64,000 nt of DNA, taken from NCBI RefSeq assembly GCF_016306625.1, contig NZ_JACOII010000026.1:1-64000 (forward strand), read 5' to 3'. A model generated the notes under the pieces. That model searched no databases and was not told where the DNA came from. It saw nothing but the letters and a program-made list of their open reading frames with translations. Shown here piece after piece: positions 17,446 to 27,321 of the stretch; within the stretch, counting starts at the first letter, position 1; the number at the start of each line of letters is the position of its first letter. Origin of the DNA: Xenorhabdus lircayensis. GTDB taxonomy: Bacteria > Pseudomonadota > Gammaproteobacteria > Enterobacterales > Enterobacteriaceae. The position numbers and the translations under genes are program-made.

Positions 17446-17466
17446 TTATTTTATTATTAAAAATAT
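17446..17466. promoter_or_regulatory. Candidate NagC operator upstream of nagB
   Basis: TTATTTT and AAAATAT arms (one mismatch) with a 7-base centre lie 157 bases before nagB. The arms resemble those of the nagE-side repeat at 15659-15679. Confidence 0.35.
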
Positions 17467-17622
17467 CTTTTATCGAATTGAATGGGACAAGGCTCCACTC
17501 AGAACAGGTATGATGTGCAGTTTTATCCTACGGCTATCACGCATGACATTGATATCTCACATATCGCGTATATCGTGCATAGCTCTCATAATTAAACTAA
17601 CGAATAATTTTAAGAGGTAATC

Positions 17623-18429
17623 ATGAGGCTAATCCCCCTAACTATGGCAAGTGATGTCGGTCGATGGTCTGCTCACTATATTGCATGTAAAATCAATGAA
17701 TTCAATCCAACTGCCGAACGTCCTTTCTTGCTTGGGCTTCCCACCGGTAGCACGCCACTCACTACTTACAGGGAGCTTATTTCCCTGTATCAAGCCAGAA
17801 AAGTAAGCTTCAAGCACGTTGTGACATTTAATATGGATGAATACGTCGGCCTGCCGGAAGATCATCCCCAAAGCTACCACTCATTTATGCACCAAAATTT
17901 CTTTAGCCAAATTGATATTCCAAAAGAAAATATCAATTTGTTAAACGGAAATGCGACAGAGATTGATGTTGAGTGCCAGCGTTACGAAAATAAGATCAAA
18001 GCCTATGGCAAGATCCATTTATTCATGGGAGGGGTCGGTAATGATGGGCACATTGCCTTTAATGAACCTGCGTCTTCCCTCTCTTCACGTACACGTATCA
18101 AGACACTCACCATTGAAACACGGACAGCAAATTCCCGTTTTTTCAATAATGATGTGGAACAAGTCCCCAAATATGCATTGACCGTTGGTGTAGGAACTTT
18201 AATGGATGCCGAAGAAATCATGATCCTGGCAACCGGCATGAATAAGGCACAGGCTCTGCAAGCCGCGATAGAGGGAAATATCAACCATATGTGGACAGTG
18301 AGTTGCCTCCAAATACACCCAAAATCACTCATCGTCTGTGATGAGCCTGCAACAATGGAACTGAAGGTGAAAACAGTGAAGTATTTCTGCCAGTTAGAAG
18401 CTGACATTATCAATGAATTCGCCAGCTAG
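17623..18429 (+). CDS. nagB: Glucosamine-6-phosphate deaminase
   Basis: It converts glucosamine-6-P to fructose-6-P and ammonia, the last dedicated step of GlcNAc use. Visible blocks are the phosphate-binding loop [15 protein letters not shown] (about 38-52), the catalytic Asp in FNMDEYVGL (about 69-77) and [17 protein letters not shown] (about 136-152) with the catalytic Asp/His/Glu relay. At 268 residues it matches the hexameric enteric enzyme. AAGAGG lies before the ATG. It is first of nagB-nagA-nagC on the same strand, with nagA starting 27 bases after its stop. Confidence 0.97.
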   Translation: MRLIPLTMASDVGRWSAHYIACKINEFNPTAERPFLLGLPTGSTPLTTYRELISLYQARKVSFKHVVTFNMDEYVGLPEDHPQSYHSFMHQNFFSQIDIPKENINLLNGNATEIDVECQRYENKIKAYGKIHLFMGGVGNDGHIAFNEPASSLSSRTRIKTLTIETRTANSRFFNNDVEQVPKYALTVGVGTLMDAEEIMILATGMNKAQALQAAIEGNINHMWTVSCLQIHPKSLIVCDEPATMELKVKTVKYFCQLEADIINEFAS

Positions 18430-18456
18430 GACTTATTTAGGAGTTAAAAAACCAAT

Positions 18457-19614
18457 ATGTACGCATTAACCAACGGCATTATTTATACCGGATATGACAG
18501 GCTTGATAACCATGCGATTATCATTGCGGACGGTTTGATTAAACAAGTTTGTCCGGCAAATGAGTTACCAGAAGAGATTGAAAAACACGATTTACAGGGC
18601 GCAAACCTCGCACCTGGATTTATTGATCTGCAAGTCAACGGCTGTGGTGGTGTCCAGTTTAATGAGCGATTGGAAGATATTTCAGAGGATACTCTGCATA
18701 TCATGCAAAAAACCAACCAGCTCTATGGTTGTACCAGTTTCCTGCCCACCCTTATCACTAGTCCTGATGAATTGATGATAAAAGCGATTGAAGTAATGCG
18801 CTCTTATCTGAAAAAAAATCCCAATCAAGCACTAGGGCTGCATATAGAAGGGCCTTATATCAACCCAATAAAAAAAGGGACTCACAATCCGGTTTATATC
18901 CGTAAGCCAACACCGGAAATGGTTAACTACCTGTGCCTTAATGCTGATGTCATCACTAAAGTCACCCTCGCTCCTGAAATGGTGGAAAGCAAATATATTC
19001 AACAATTGGTCGAAGCCGGCATTATTGTTTCTGCGGGTCATTCCAATGCCACCTATGAAGAAGCACGTCATGGTTTCCAAAATGGCATTACTTTCTCTAC
19101 CCACTTATATAATGCAATGCCCCCGATTTCCGGGCGCCAGCCTGGGCTAGTCAGTGCCATTTATGATTCATCAGAAGTCTATGCTGGCATTATTTGTGAT
19201 GGGATGCATGTTTCATGGCCAAATGTTCGCAATTCCAAGAGATTAAAAAATGAAAAACTTATCTTGGTAACGGATGCGATCACTCCTGCTGGACTTGCTC
19301 CCGACGCCATGGAGCAATTTACCTTTGCCAGCAAAACAATATATTATCGAAATGGGTTATGTGTTGATGAAAATGGGACACTGAGTGGTTCATCAATCAC
19401 AATGATTGGTAGCGTCAAAAATAGTGTTGAACATGTTGGTATTGCTTTGGATGAAACGTTGCGGATGGTGACGCTTTACCCAGCCCGAGCAATCGGTGTT
19501 GATAAAGACTTCGGCACGATTGAATCCGGCAAGGTAGCGAATCTGACCGCGTTTACTCACGATTTCAACATTTGCAAAACCATTGTTAACGGAAGTGAAG
19601 TCAAACTATCGTGA
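18457..19614 (+). CDS. nagA: N-acetylglucosamine-6-phosphate deacetylase
   Basis: An amidohydrolase-fold enzyme that removes acetate from GlcNAc-6-P to give glucosamine-6-P for NagB. Landmarks are [17 protein letters not shown] (about 53-69), the metal-ligand Glu in [17 protein letters not shown] (about 129-145), the metal His residues in [12 protein letters not shown] and [17 protein letters not shown], and the catalytic Asp in [10 protein letters not shown]. At 385 residues it has normal length. It is the middle gene of nagBAC and depletes GlcNAc-6-P, the inducer that releases NagC. Confidence 0.96.
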   Translation: MYALTNGIIYTGYDRLDNHAIIIADGLIKQVCPANELPEEIEKHDLQGANLAPGFIDLQVNGCGGVQFNERLEDISEDTLHIMQKTNQLYGCTSFLPTLITSPDELMIKAIEVMRSYLKKNPNQALGLHIEGPYINPIKKGTHNPVYIRKPTPEMVNYLCLNADVITKVTLAPEMVESKYIQQLVEAGIIVSAGHSNATYEEARHGFQNGITFSTHLYNAMPPISGRQPGLVSAIYDSSEVYAGIICDGMHVSWPNVRNSKRLKNEKLILVTDAITPAGLAPDAMEQFTFASKTIYYRNGLCVDENGTLSGSSITMIGSVKNSVEHVGIALDETLRMVTLYPARAIGVDKDFGTIESGKVANLTAFTHDFNICKTIVNGSEVKLS

Positions 19615-19626
19615 GTATAAAGACTG

Positions 19627-20850
19627 ATGAGTAATGAGAATGCACAGAAGCAAATCGGTAATATTGATCTTATCAAACAGCTAAATGGTGCGGTGGTCTA
19701 TCGCCTGATTGATCAGCATGGGCCAATATCACGTATCCAAATTGCAGAAGAAAGCCAGCTTGCTCCCGCTAGCGTAACTAAAATTACTCGTCAGCTATTG
19801 GAACGTGGCCTGATAAAAGAAGTCGAGCACCAAGCCTCCACCGGAGGAAGGCGCGCGATCTCCATTATTACCGAAACCCGCCATTTCCATACGATTGGGA
19901 TTCGACTTGGGCGCCATGATGCAAGTGTGGCACTGTTCGACATGAACGGCAAAACGTTAGTGGAAGAACGTTATCCTGTACCGGAAAATACTCAGCAGGC
20001 TGTCGAAAAGCGGATTATTTCTGCGATTGAGAATTTCATCGATAAAAACCAGCGCCGGATCCGTGAGTTGATCGCAATTTCAGTCATTCTTCCCGGCCTG
20101 GTTGACTCCGATGAGGGTATTGTTCGCTATATGCCACATATCAAGGTAGATAACTGGCCTCTGGTTACGAATCTTAGAGATCATTTCAATACCTTCTGCT
20201 TTATTGGACATGACATTCGCAGTCTGGCATTAGCTGAAAGTTATTTTGGGGCAACCCGCGATTGTGAGGACTCCATTCTAGTCCGTATCCACCGGGGGAC
20301 AGGTGCTGGTGTCATCGTTAACAACAATATACTGCTCAATAAACGCGGTAGTCTGGGCGAAATAGGCCATATCCAAATTGAGCCACTGGGTGAACTCTGT
20401 CATTGTGGTAATTTTGGCTGTCTGGAAACCATTTCTTCTAACTCAGCGATAGAAGCCAGAGTACAGCATCAGTTGCGGCAGGGTTTCCCAAGCCAGCTTA
20501 CCTTGAATAACTGCAACATTCATGCGATCTGCCTCGCAGCCAATGCAGGTGATCCGCTGGCAACAGAAGTCATCAGGCAGGTAGGGCACTATCTTGGCAA
20601 AGCTATCTCGATGACGATTAACTTATTTAATCCCCAGAAAGTGGTTATTGCGGGAGAACTCACTGAAGCAGAGCAGGTTTTACTCCCCGCTATTCAGAGC
20701 TGTATCAATACGCAGGTACTAAAAGCATTCCGAGAAGATCTCCCCGTTGTAGTTTCTGAACTAAATCACTGCTCTGCAATTGGCGCATTCGCACTAACAA
20801 AACGCGCTATGCTTAATGGTGTACTGTTACAACATCTTCTTGAGGGATAA
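19627..20850 (+). CDS. nagC: NagC transcriptional repressor (ROK family)
   Basis: A GlcNAc-6-P-responsive repressor of nag genes and probably of chb. The N-terminal winged helix includes GPISRIQIAEESQLAPASVT and KITRQLLERGLIKE (about 34-67). The ROK domain follows, with the zinc site CHCGNFGCLET (about 259-269) and GEIGHIQIEPLGELC just before. At 407 residues it matches E. coli NagC. It starts 12 bases after nagA. The E. coli neighbours nagD and asnB do not follow; the tRNA operon begins 155 bases downstream. Confidence 0.95.
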   Translation: MSNENAQKQIGNIDLIKQLNGAVVYRLIDQHGPISRIQIAEESQLAPASVTKITRQLLERGLIKEVEHQASTGGRRAISIITETRHFHTIGIRLGRHDASVALFDMNGKTLVEERYPVPENTQQAVEKRIISAIENFIDKNQRRIRELIAISVILPGLVDSDEGIVRYMPHIKVDNWPLVTNLRDHFNTFCFIGHDIRSLALAESYFGATRDCEDSILVRIHRGTGAGVIVNNNILLNKRGSLGEIGHIQIEPLGELCHCGNFGCLETISSNSAIEARVQHQLRQGFPSQLTLNNCNIHAICLAANAGDPLATEVIRQVGHYLGKAISMTINLFNPQKVVIAGELTEAEQVLLPAIQSCINTQVLKAFREDLPVVVSELNHCSAIGAFALTKRAMLNGVLLQHLLEG

Positions 20851-20937
20851 TTTCGACCCGTTTTGCCGACAAAGTCAGCAAAGCGATTACAGGACAAGCA
20901 AATAAACGATTTTGTGCATATTTCTTTAAAAAAGCAG

Positions 20938-20966
20938 TTGACGCATTTGTTTGATATACGCATAAT
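20938..20966 (+). promoter_or_regulatory. Strong promoter of the tRNA operon
   Basis: The -35 is TTGACG, followed by a 17-base spacer and a -10 CATAAT. A GC-rich discriminator (GCGCCCCGC) comes next, 30-40 bases before the first tRNA. GC-rich discriminators are typical of stable-RNA promoters under stringent control. Confidence 0.75.
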
Positions 20967-21005
20967 GCGCCCCGCACCGCCGATGAAGGCAAAGCGAAAA
21001 AAGAT

Positions 21006-21082
21006 GGCTACGTAGCTCAGCTGGTTAGAGCACAGCACTCATAATGCTGGGGTCACAGGTTCGATTCCCGTCGTAGCCACCA
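21006..21082 (+). tRNA. tRNA-Met (CAU), elongator
   Basis: A 77-nt cloverleaf with acceptor stem GGCTACG/CGTAGCC, anticodon CAT and encoded CCA. It resembles E. coli metT/metU, not the initiator. It is first of six tRNAs and is repeated almost exactly at 21518-21594. Confidence 0.96.
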
Positions 21083-21087
21083 TCTTT

Positions 21088-21172
21088 GCGGGAGTGGCGA
21101 AATTGGTAGACGCACCAGATTTAGGTTCTGGCGCCGCAAGGTGTGCGAGTTCAAGTCTCGCCTCCCGCACCA
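21088..21172 (+). tRNA. tRNA-Leu (UAG)
   Basis: An 85-nt class II tRNA with a long variable arm, acceptor stem GCGGGAG/CTCCCGC, anticodon TAG and encoded CCA. It corresponds to E. coli leuW in the same operon position. Confidence 0.96.
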
Positions 21173-21240
21173 TTTCTTTGTCGGGTTGTACTTAGAATGT
21201 GTTTTAGTAGCAATTTTAAGTTTTAGTATGTTGTTTCAGG

Positions 21241-21315
21241 TGGGGTATCGCCAAGCGGTAAGGCACCAGGTTTTGATCCTGGCATGCCCTGGTTCGAATC
21301 CAGGTACCCCAGCCA
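21241..21315 (+). tRNA. tRNA-Gln (UUG), copy 1
   Basis: A 75-nt tRNA with acceptor TGGGGTA/TACCCCA, anticodon TTG and encoded CCA. It is identical to the next copy including the TTTCAGG just upstream, indicating a recent duplication or gene conversion. Confidence 0.96.
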
Positions 21316-21401
21316 TACAACTGAAGCAAATACTCAAAACAATAAAAAGTTAGATTCACACTGTCTAAGCATAACAAAAGGTTGCCGTGATAACTTTCAG
21401 G

Positions 21402-21476
21402 TGGGGTATCGCCAAGCGGTAAGGCACCAGGTTTTGATCCTGGCATGCCCTGGTTCGAATCCAGGTACCCCAGCCA
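21402..21476 (+). tRNA. tRNA-Gln (UUG), copy 2
   Basis: A second identical 75-nt tRNA-Gln(UUG). Both copies are followed within a few bases by ACTGAA, so the duplicated unit is slightly longer than the gene. Confidence 0.96.
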
Positions 21477-21517
21477 TATCACTGAAAGTTGTCGCAAGTT
21501 TTAAAATTTTTGTAAAT

Positions 21518-21594
21518 GGCTACGTAGCTCAGCTGGTTAGAGCACAGCACTCATAATGCTGGGGTCACAGGTTCGATTCCCGTCGTAGCCACCA
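21518..21594 (+). tRNA. tRNA-Met (CAU), elongator, copy 2
   Basis: It has the same 77-nt sequence as the first tRNA-Met of the operon, with anticodon CAT and encoded CCA. Confidence 0.96.
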
Positions 21595-21607
21595 TTTACA
21601 ATAAAGT

Positions 21608-21681
21608 TGGGGTATCGCCAAGCGGTAAGGCACCGGATTCTGATTCCGGCATCCCAGGTTCGAATCCTGGTACCCCAGCCA
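21608..21681 (+). tRNA. tRNA-Gln (CUG)
   Basis: Anticodon CTG, acceptor TGGGGTA/TACCCCA, encoded CCA. It is 74 nt, one shorter than the two UUG copies: four bases (CATC) lie between the anticodon and T stems where the others have five (CATGC). The T stem pairs CCAGG with CCTGG and is intact. Confidence 0.94.
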
Positions 21682-21766
21682 TATTTATCAATGCGTTATA
21701 TAAATTAACATATTGAAAAAAGGCAGAAAAAGAATATACAGTAAGAATATTCTTTGATGCACAAGG

Positions 21767-21787
21767 CCACCAAAAGGTGGTTTTTTT
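21767..21787 (+). terminator. Terminator of the tRNA operon
   Basis: CCACC-aaaa-GGTGG is followed by seven T, a standard intrinsic terminator 85 bases after the last tRNA. Confidence 0.9.
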
Positions 21788-21941
21788 GTTTATCTGTCAC
21801 CAAAATATCAATCCGCTAAACCACACCTTCCCTATAACAATCTCTCTAGGTCAGTGATTTTGTGCTGCTATGATGGCAAAACAAGTCACCATTATAAATA
21901 TGAAACATCAACGAGAATTAGGTTATTAATGGATTCGTAAT

Positions 21942-21989
21942 ATCCTCCTGATATCAATCGACAAATTTTCATCGTATTATCAGGAGGAT
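21942..21989. repeat. Long inverted repeat just 3' of ubiF
   Basis: ATCCTCCTGATA and TATCAGGAGGAT are perfect 12-base arms around a 24-base loop, ending 8 bases from the ubiF stop. There is no T-run, so it may be a processing or 3'-protection hairpin. It resembles the inverted repeat at 42612-42650. Confidence 0.55.
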
Positions 21990-21997
21990 AACATCAA

Positions 21998-23191
21998 TCA
22001 CAATCCCAACGCATATTTCAGTGCAAGATTTTTCATGGCACCTGAACGTTGTGCCGCCATCAGTGCCAGATTGCGCACTGTTTTCAATCCCGGCAAATCA
22101 TTGCTGAATGCTGTGTGGAAAAGATCCATCCCTGCCTGCATCACTAAATTATCTGGCATTCTGCAACGTTGATAACGCATCAAGACCGTCAAAGAATCCC
22201 ACTCTTCCAACAATTCTTTGGCATTGGCCAGCACTTTGAGCAGAACATCAACATCTCGATATCCCAAATTCACACCCTGCCCCGCCAATGGGTTGATGGT
22301 ATGGGCCGCATCACCCAGTAAAGCTAGCCCTTCTTGCACATAGTGGCTGGCATGATGACGAACCAGAGGAAACGAACCTGCTGCAATCGGAGTAACTTTA
22401 CCCAAGCGGGTGGGAAACGTCTGAGAAATCTCTCGCTCAAGTTGCGCCATTGTCATCGATTGCAATTGACGAATACGGGCGGGAGAGTCGTACCAAACCA
22501 ATGAAGCCCACTGATCAAACAGTGGCAAAAAAGCTCTGGGGCCAGAAGGGAAAAACTGCTGCCATGTTGTATCTTGTTGAGGCTGCTCAGTCTTGACCGT
22601 TATCAACATACACGACTGACGATATTGCCACCCACTGCTGCCAATACCTGCCCATTGCCGCACCTGAGAACGGGCACCATCTGCACCAATAATCAAACGC
22701 GTGTCGATTTCTGTACCATCTGCCAATGTTACCAACCACGCTTTATGCTCATGCTGACGCTGCATCGATTTCAGAACGACAGGACAAAACAGTGTCAGAT
22801 TGGGATAACGCTCAAACTCCTGCCACAATGCCAGTTGCAGGATACGATTCTCCACCATGTAACCTAACTCTGGCAGTCCCAGATTTTTGGCATCGAAAAT
22901 AACGTTGGAATCATTCTGTTCCCACGTTTCCAGTTTCCGATAAGGAGCGCTACGCATTTGCAATACGTTTTCCCAAGCTCCCAATTGTTTCAATAAATCC
23001 ATGGAAGAACAGCTAATCGCAGATACGCGAACATCTGGTTCACTGTCCGCATCATAAGGCTCTGGTAGCTGGTGCTCCAATAACGCAACACGCCAGCCTT
23101 CCTGAGCCAATCCCAGTGCCGTCGCGGCACCAATCATGCCCGCTCCCACGACAACGATATCAAATTTTGGTTGTGGATTATTCATACTCAT
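21998..23191 (-). CDS. ubiF: Ubiquinone C6-hydroxylase
   Basis: A flavin monooxygenase of ubiquinone synthesis that hydroxylates 2-polyprenyl-3-methyl-6-methoxy-1,4-benzoquinol. It has an N-terminal FAD-binding GAGMIGAATALGLAQEGW (about 16-33), the mid-protein DG motif IGADGARSQVR (about 170-180) and the second FAD motif GDAAHTINPLAGQGVNLGYRD (about 292-312). At 397 residues it aligns end to end with E. coli UbiF, finishing in ALKYALGL. It lies alone on the minus strand between the tRNA operon and miaB, as in E. coli. Confidence 0.93.
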   Translation of the reverse strand: MSMNNPQPKFDIVVVGAGMIGAATALGLAQEGWRVALLEHQLPEPYDADSEPDVRVSAISCSSMDLLKQLGAWENVLQMRSAPYRKLETWEQNDSNVIFDAKNLGLPELGYMVENRILQLALWQEFERYPNLTLFCPVVLKSMQRQHEHKAWLVTLADGTEIDTRLIIGADGARSQVRQWAGIGSSGWQYRQSCMLITVKTEQPQQDTTWQQFFPSGPRAFLPLFDQWASLVWYDSPARIRQLQSMTMAQLEREISQTFPTRLGKVTPIAAGSFPLVRHHASHYVQEGLALLGDAAHTINPLAGQGVNLGYRDVDVLLKVLANAKELLEEWDSLTVLMRYQRCRMPDNLVMQAGMDLFHTAFSNDLPGLKTVRNLALMAAQRSGAMKNLALKYALGL

Positions 23192-23387
23192 TACGTCGTT
23201 AACTTATTGATTAAACTAGTGTACCGGAATTTTCCCTTTCCGGCTGTGAATATCCGGTGTTACAGTCTGGTCACTGGTGCCTCAAATGACTACAATAGCT
23301 AACAATATTATGCTAAATACACTATGTGCAATACATTGCGCTTTTCAGTGTTGAAGCATCATTCCACTGGAAACACCGGATACAAAA

Positions 23388-24818
23388 ATGTCGACGATAA
23401 AAAAACTGTACATCAAAACCTGGGGCTGTCAGATGAATGAATACGATTCATCCAAGATGGCCGACCTGCTGGAAACCACTCATGGTTATCAGTTAACCGA
23501 AGTCGCCGAAGAAGCTGATATCTTACTCCTGAATACGTGTTCAATCCGTGAAAAGGCCCAGGAAAAAGTCTTTCACCAACTCGGTCGTTGGAAAGGCCTG
23601 AAAGACAAAAAGCCTGAAATCATTATTGGTGTTGGTGGCTGCGTTGCCTCTCAGGAAGGGGATTTTATTCGCCAGCGTGCGCCTAGCGTCGATATTATCT
23701 TCGGGCCACAAACCCTGCACCGTCTGCCTGAAATGATTAACCATGTAAAAGGCACTCGCAGCCCAATCGTTGATATCAGTTTCCCTGAAATCGAAAAATT
23801 CGACCGTCTGCCAGAACCTCGCGCGGACGGTCCAAGTGCATTCGTTTCCATCATGGAAGGCTGTAATAAATACTGCACATTCTGCGTTGTTCCTTACACC
23901 CGTGGGGAAGAAGTCAGCCGCCCTTGTGATGATATTCTGTTTGAAATTGCCCAGCTTGCTGCGCAAGGTGTGCGCGAAGTTAACCTGCTCGGCCAGAACG
24001 TCAATGCCTACCGTGGTGCCACATTTGATGGAGATATCTGTACATTTGCAGAACTGCTGCGTCTGGTTGCGGCTATTGATGGTATCGACCGCATCCGTTT
24101 CACTACCAGCCATCCGATTGAATTTACTGACGATATTATCGCTGTCTACGAAGATACACCGGAGCTGGTCAGCTTCCTGCATCTGCCAGTCCAGAGTGGT
24201 TCTGACCGCATTCTGACCCAGATGAAACGTGCTCACACTGCGCTCGAATACAAAGGTATCATTCGCCGTCTGCGCAAGGCTCGTCCTGACATTCTCATCA
24301 GTTCTGACTTCATCATCGGCTTCCCGGGTGAAACTCAGGATGATTTTGAAAAAACCATGAAACTGATTGCCGATGTTAATTTCGACATGAGTTTTAGCTT
24401 CATCTATTCAGCACGCCCGGGGACACCTGCTGCTGATTTGCCAGATGATGTGAGTGAAGAAGAGAAAAAACAGCGTCTGTACTTGCTCCAACAACGCATT
24501 AATCAACAAGCCATGAGCTTCAGCCGCGCAATGCTTGACAGCACACAGCGCATTCTGGTTGAAGGCCCATCCCGCAAAAATATCATGGAACTTTCCGGCC
24601 GTACTGAAAATAACCGCGTGGTTAACTTTGAGGGAACGCCTGACATGATTGGCAAATTCGTTGATGTCGAAATTGTTGACGTATACTCTAACTCCCTGCG
24701 TGGTAAAGTTATCCTTACTGAAGATGAGATGGATCTGCGCATCCATGAGTCACCTGCATCAGTCATTGCCCGTACCCGCAAGGAAGATGAAATCGGCGTT
24801 GGATTTTATCAGCCCTAA
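23388..24818 (+). CDS. miaB: tRNA-2-methylthio-N6-dimethylallyladenosine synthase MiaB
   Basis: A radical-SAM methylthiotransferase modifying A37 of tRNAs that read UNN codons. It has an N-terminal MTTase domain with cysteines in [14 protein letters not shown] and [17 protein letters not shown]. The radical-SAM CxxxCxxC is in [16 protein letters not shown] (about 155-170). A C-terminal TRAM domain contains [11 protein letters not shown] and [10 protein letters not shown]. At 476 residues it has normal length. It heads the run miaB-ybeZ-ybeY-corC-lnt. Flavodoxin, encoded at 6836, is the usual electron donor. Confidence 0.97.
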   Translation: MSTIKKLYIKTWGCQMNEYDSSKMADLLETTHGYQLTEVAEEADILLLNTCSIREKAQEKVFHQLGRWKGLKDKKPEIIIGVGGCVASQEGDFIRQRAPSVDIIFGPQTLHRLPEMINHVKGTRSPIVDISFPEIEKFDRLPEPRADGPSAFVSIMEGCNKYCTFCVVPYTRGEEVSRPCDDILFEIAQLAAQGVREVNLLGQNVNAYRGATFDGDICTFAELLRLVAAIDGIDRIRFTTSHPIEFTDDIIAVYEDTPELVSFLHLPVQSGSDRILTQMKRAHTALEYKGIIRRLRKARPDILISSDFIIGFPGETQDDFEKTMKLIADVNFDMSFSFIYSARPGTPAADLPDDVSEEEKKQRLYLLQQRINQQAMSFSRAMLDSTQRILVEGPSRKNIMELSGRTENNRVVNFEGTPDMIGKFVDVEIVDVYSNSLRGKVILTEDEMDLRIHESPASVIARTRKEDEIGVGFYQP

Positions 24819-24842
24819 CAGGCCCTAACATAGAGATAATCA

Positions 24843-25889
24843 GTGACACAGATAAACCCACAAGTAGCAACACAAGAAATCTTTCTGGAACCCGCAGACA
24901 ATCAACGTCTGATGAGCCTGTGTGGACCGCTTGATGATAATCTGAAACAACTTGAGCGTCGTTTAGGTATAGAGATCAACCGCCGCGACAATCGTTTCAA
25001 ACTGGTAGGTAAGCCACTGTATGTTAGTGCGGCAACAGGAATTCTGCGTCACCTTTATATTGCAACCGCCCCTGTACGCGGTGTAATACCCGATCTTGAG
25101 CCTGAACAGGTTCATCTGGCTATCACAGAGAGCCGTGTGCTGGAGCAAGCAGCAGAAAGCGTGCCTGACTATGGTAAGGCCGTGAATATCAAAACCAAGC
25201 GGGGTGTTGTAAAGCCCCGTACTCCCAATCAGGCGCAATATATTGCCAATATCCTTGCTCACGATATCACCTTCGGGATCGGGCCTGCGGGAACAGGGAA
25301 AACATATTTGGCCGTCGCAGCGGCGGTTGATGCATTGGAGCGGCAAGAAATCCGCCGTATTCTGCTGACTCGTCCTGCGGTTGAAGCCGGTGAAAAATTG
25401 GGCTTCCTGCCAGGTGACCTGAGCCAGAAAGTCGATCCTTATCTGCGCCCGCTTTATGATGCCTTGTTTGAAATGCTGGGATTTGAAAAAGTTGAGAAAC
25501 TGATCGAAAGAAACGTTATTGAAGTGGCACCACTGGCTTATATGCGTGGACGTACCCTCAATGACGCCTTTATTATTCTCGACGAAAGCCAGAATACCAC
25601 CATCGAACAGATGAAAATGTTTCTGACCCGCATTGGCTTTAATTCCAAGGCGGTCATTACAGGTGACGTAACCCAGATTGACCTGCCGAGAGGCCAGAAA
25701 TCAGGTCTGAGCCACGCAGTAGAAGTTTTATCTGATGTTGATGATCTGAGCTTTAACTTCTTACATAGTGAAGACGTTGTCCGCCATCCGGTGGTTGCAA
25801 AAGTTGTTATCGCCTATGAAGCATGGGAAGCCGCAGAGCAGGAGCGTAAAAAAGCGCTCAATGAAAAACGCAAACAGGAAGCACAATGA
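24843..25889 (+). CDS. ybeZ: PhoH-like ATPase YbeZ
   Basis: A PhoH-family P-loop protein thought to act with the RNase YbeY in rRNA maturation. Walker A is [20 protein letters not shown] (about 140-159) and Walker B is [13 protein letters not shown] (about 240-252). The start is a GTG at 24843. The 3' end overlaps ybeY by 4 bases (ATGA), implying translational coupling. At 348 residues it matches the enteric family. Confidence 0.94.
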   Translation: MTQINPQVATQEIFLEPADNQRLMSLCGPLDDNLKQLERRLGIEINRRDNRFKLVGKPLYVSAATGILRHLYIATAPVRGVIPDLEPEQVHLAITESRVLEQAAESVPDYGKAVNIKTKRGVVKPRTPNQAQYIANILAHDITFGIGPAGTGKTYLAVAAAVDALERQEIRRILLTRPAVEAGEKLGFLPGDLSQKVDPYLRPLYDALFEMLGFEKVEKLIERNVIEVAPLAYMRGRTLNDAFIILDESQNTTIEQMKMFLTRIGFNSKAVITGDVTQIDLPRGQKSGLSHAVEVLSDVDDLSFNFLHSEDVVRHPVVAKVVIAYEAWEAAEQERKKALNEKRKQEAQ

Positions 25890-26353
25890 GTTCAGTCATA
25901 TTAGATTTGCAAATTGCATGTGAAAATCCAGAAGGGCTTCCTGATGAAGCCCTTTTCCAACGCTGGCTGGAAGGTGTCCTGCCACAATTTCAGGCAGAAA
26001 GTGAAGTAACAATTCGTTTGGTCGATGAGGCAGAAAGCCACGATTTAAACCTCACTTATCGTGGGAAAGATAAGCCAACCAATGTGCTATCCTTCCCATT
26101 TGAAGCACCACCCGAAGTTGAATTACCCTTGCTCGGTGATTTAATCATTTGCCGTCAACTTGTTGAAAAAGAGTCAGAAGAGCAACAAAAAACTGTCGAG
26201 GAACACTGGGCACACATGGTTGTTCACGGCAGTCTCCATCTTCTGGGATATGACCATATCGAAGACGATGAAGCAGAAGAAATGGAATCTCTGGAAACAG
26301 AAATTCTAGAAAAAATGGGTTATTCTGATCCCTACCTAATGGAAAAAGAATAA
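25886..26353 (+). CDS. ybeY: Endoribonuclease YbeY
   Basis: A single-strand endoribonuclease involved in 16S rRNA 3' maturation and ribosome quality control. The zinc-binding motif [11 protein letters not shown] (about residues 114-124) is complete, with three His. It has 155 residues, the same as E. coli as I recall. Its start overlaps the ybeZ stop, and its acidic C-terminus ([20 protein letters not shown]) is typical. Confidence 0.96.
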   Translation: MSSVILDLQIACENPEGLPDEALFQRWLEGVLPQFQAESEVTIRLVDEAESHDLNLTYRGKDKPTNVLSFPFEAPPEVELPLLGDLIICRQLVEKESEEQQKTVEEHWAHMVVHGSLHLLGYDHIEDDEAEEMESLETEILEKMGYSDPYLMEKE

Positions 26354-26432
26354 CCGTCACCAACATTTTTATGTTAAACATTACAATCTACATCTACGAT
26401 TTTTATTAATGGGGAATTTTCATTAAAACGCC

Positions 26433-27311
26433 ATGAGCGACGACCATCCTTCAAGTAACGATAGCCCTGGCCCTAAGAAAGGCTTCTTTGCACTTCTTAA
26501 TCAGCTTTTTCACGGTGAACCGAAAAACCGTGATGATTTGGTTGAACTGATCCGTGATTCTGAGCAGAACGACCTGATCGATCCCGATACCCGAGAGATG
26601 CTCGAAGGGGTCATGGATATTGCTGACCAACGCGTGCGTGACATTATGATCCCACGCTCACAAATCGTTACCTTAAAACGCAATCAATCTCTGGACGAAT
26701 GTCTGGATGTTATTATCGACTCGGCCCATTCACGCTTTCCTGTGATCAGCGAAGACAAAGATCACATCGAAGGCATACTAATGGCGAAAGATCTGCTGCC
26801 ATTCATGCGTACCAACGCAGAACCTTTCAGCATTGATAAAGTGCTTCGTCAGGCTGTTGTGGTGCCGGAAAGTAAACGTGTTGACCGTCTGCTAAAAGAA
26901 TTTCGTTCTCAACGCTACCATATGGCGATTGTGATCGATGAATTTGGCGGTGTTTCCGGGCTGGTCACAATTGAGGATATTCTTGAACTGATTGTGGGTG
27001 AAATAGAAGACGAATACGATGATGATGAAGATAACGATATTCGTGCTTTAAGTCGCCATTCCTATTCAGTTCGGGCATTGACTCAAATCGAGGATTTTAA
27101 CGACGTTTTCGGTACTAATTTCAGCGATGAAGAGGTAGATACCATTGGTGGGCTGGTCATGCAAGCATTTGGTCATCTGCCTGCCCGTGGAGAATCCATC
27201 ACCATCAATGGCTATCTTTTCAAAGTGGCAATGTCTGATAGCCGTAAAATCATTCAGGTCCATGTAAAGATACCGAATGATGCTGAAGTTCCTAGCCTTG
27301 ATAAACAATAA
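26433..27311 (+). CDS. corC: CorC/YbeX family CBS-domain protein
   Basis: A cytosolic protein with two CBS domains (about 65-195, including [33 protein letters not shown] and [20 protein letters not shown]) and a C-terminal CorC_HlyC transporter-associated domain (about 210-285, [20 protein letters not shown]). It has been linked to Mg2+/Co2+ efflux and, in recent work, to ribosome maturation together with YbeY and YbeZ. At 292 residues it equals the E. coli length. It follows ybeY by 79 bases and precedes lnt by 10. Confidence 0.93.
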   Translation: MSDDHPSSNDSPGPKKGFFALLNQLFHGEPKNRDDLVELIRDSEQNDLIDPDTREMLEGVMDIADQRVRDIMIPRSQIVTLKRNQSLDECLDVIIDSAHSRFPVISEDKDHIEGILMAKDLLPFMRTNAEPFSIDKVLRQAVVVPESKRVDRLLKEFRSQRYHMAIVIDEFGGVSGLVTIEDILELIVGEIEDEYDDDEDNDIRALSRHSYSVRALTQIEDFNDVFGTNFSDEEVDTIGGLVMQAFGHLPARGESITINGYLFKVAMSDSRKIIQVHVKIPNDAEVPSLDKQ

Positions 27312-27321
27312 TAGGATCTGG

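Noticed and set aside
23541-24236. A 231-codon open frame antisense to miaB.
   Set aside because: It is a shadow of the strongly conserved miaB codons, with no independent support.
27277-27321. Longer lnt start inside corC.
   Set aside because: The extra residues match nothing in Lnt, and the ATG at 27322 has a ribosome site and gives the family length.
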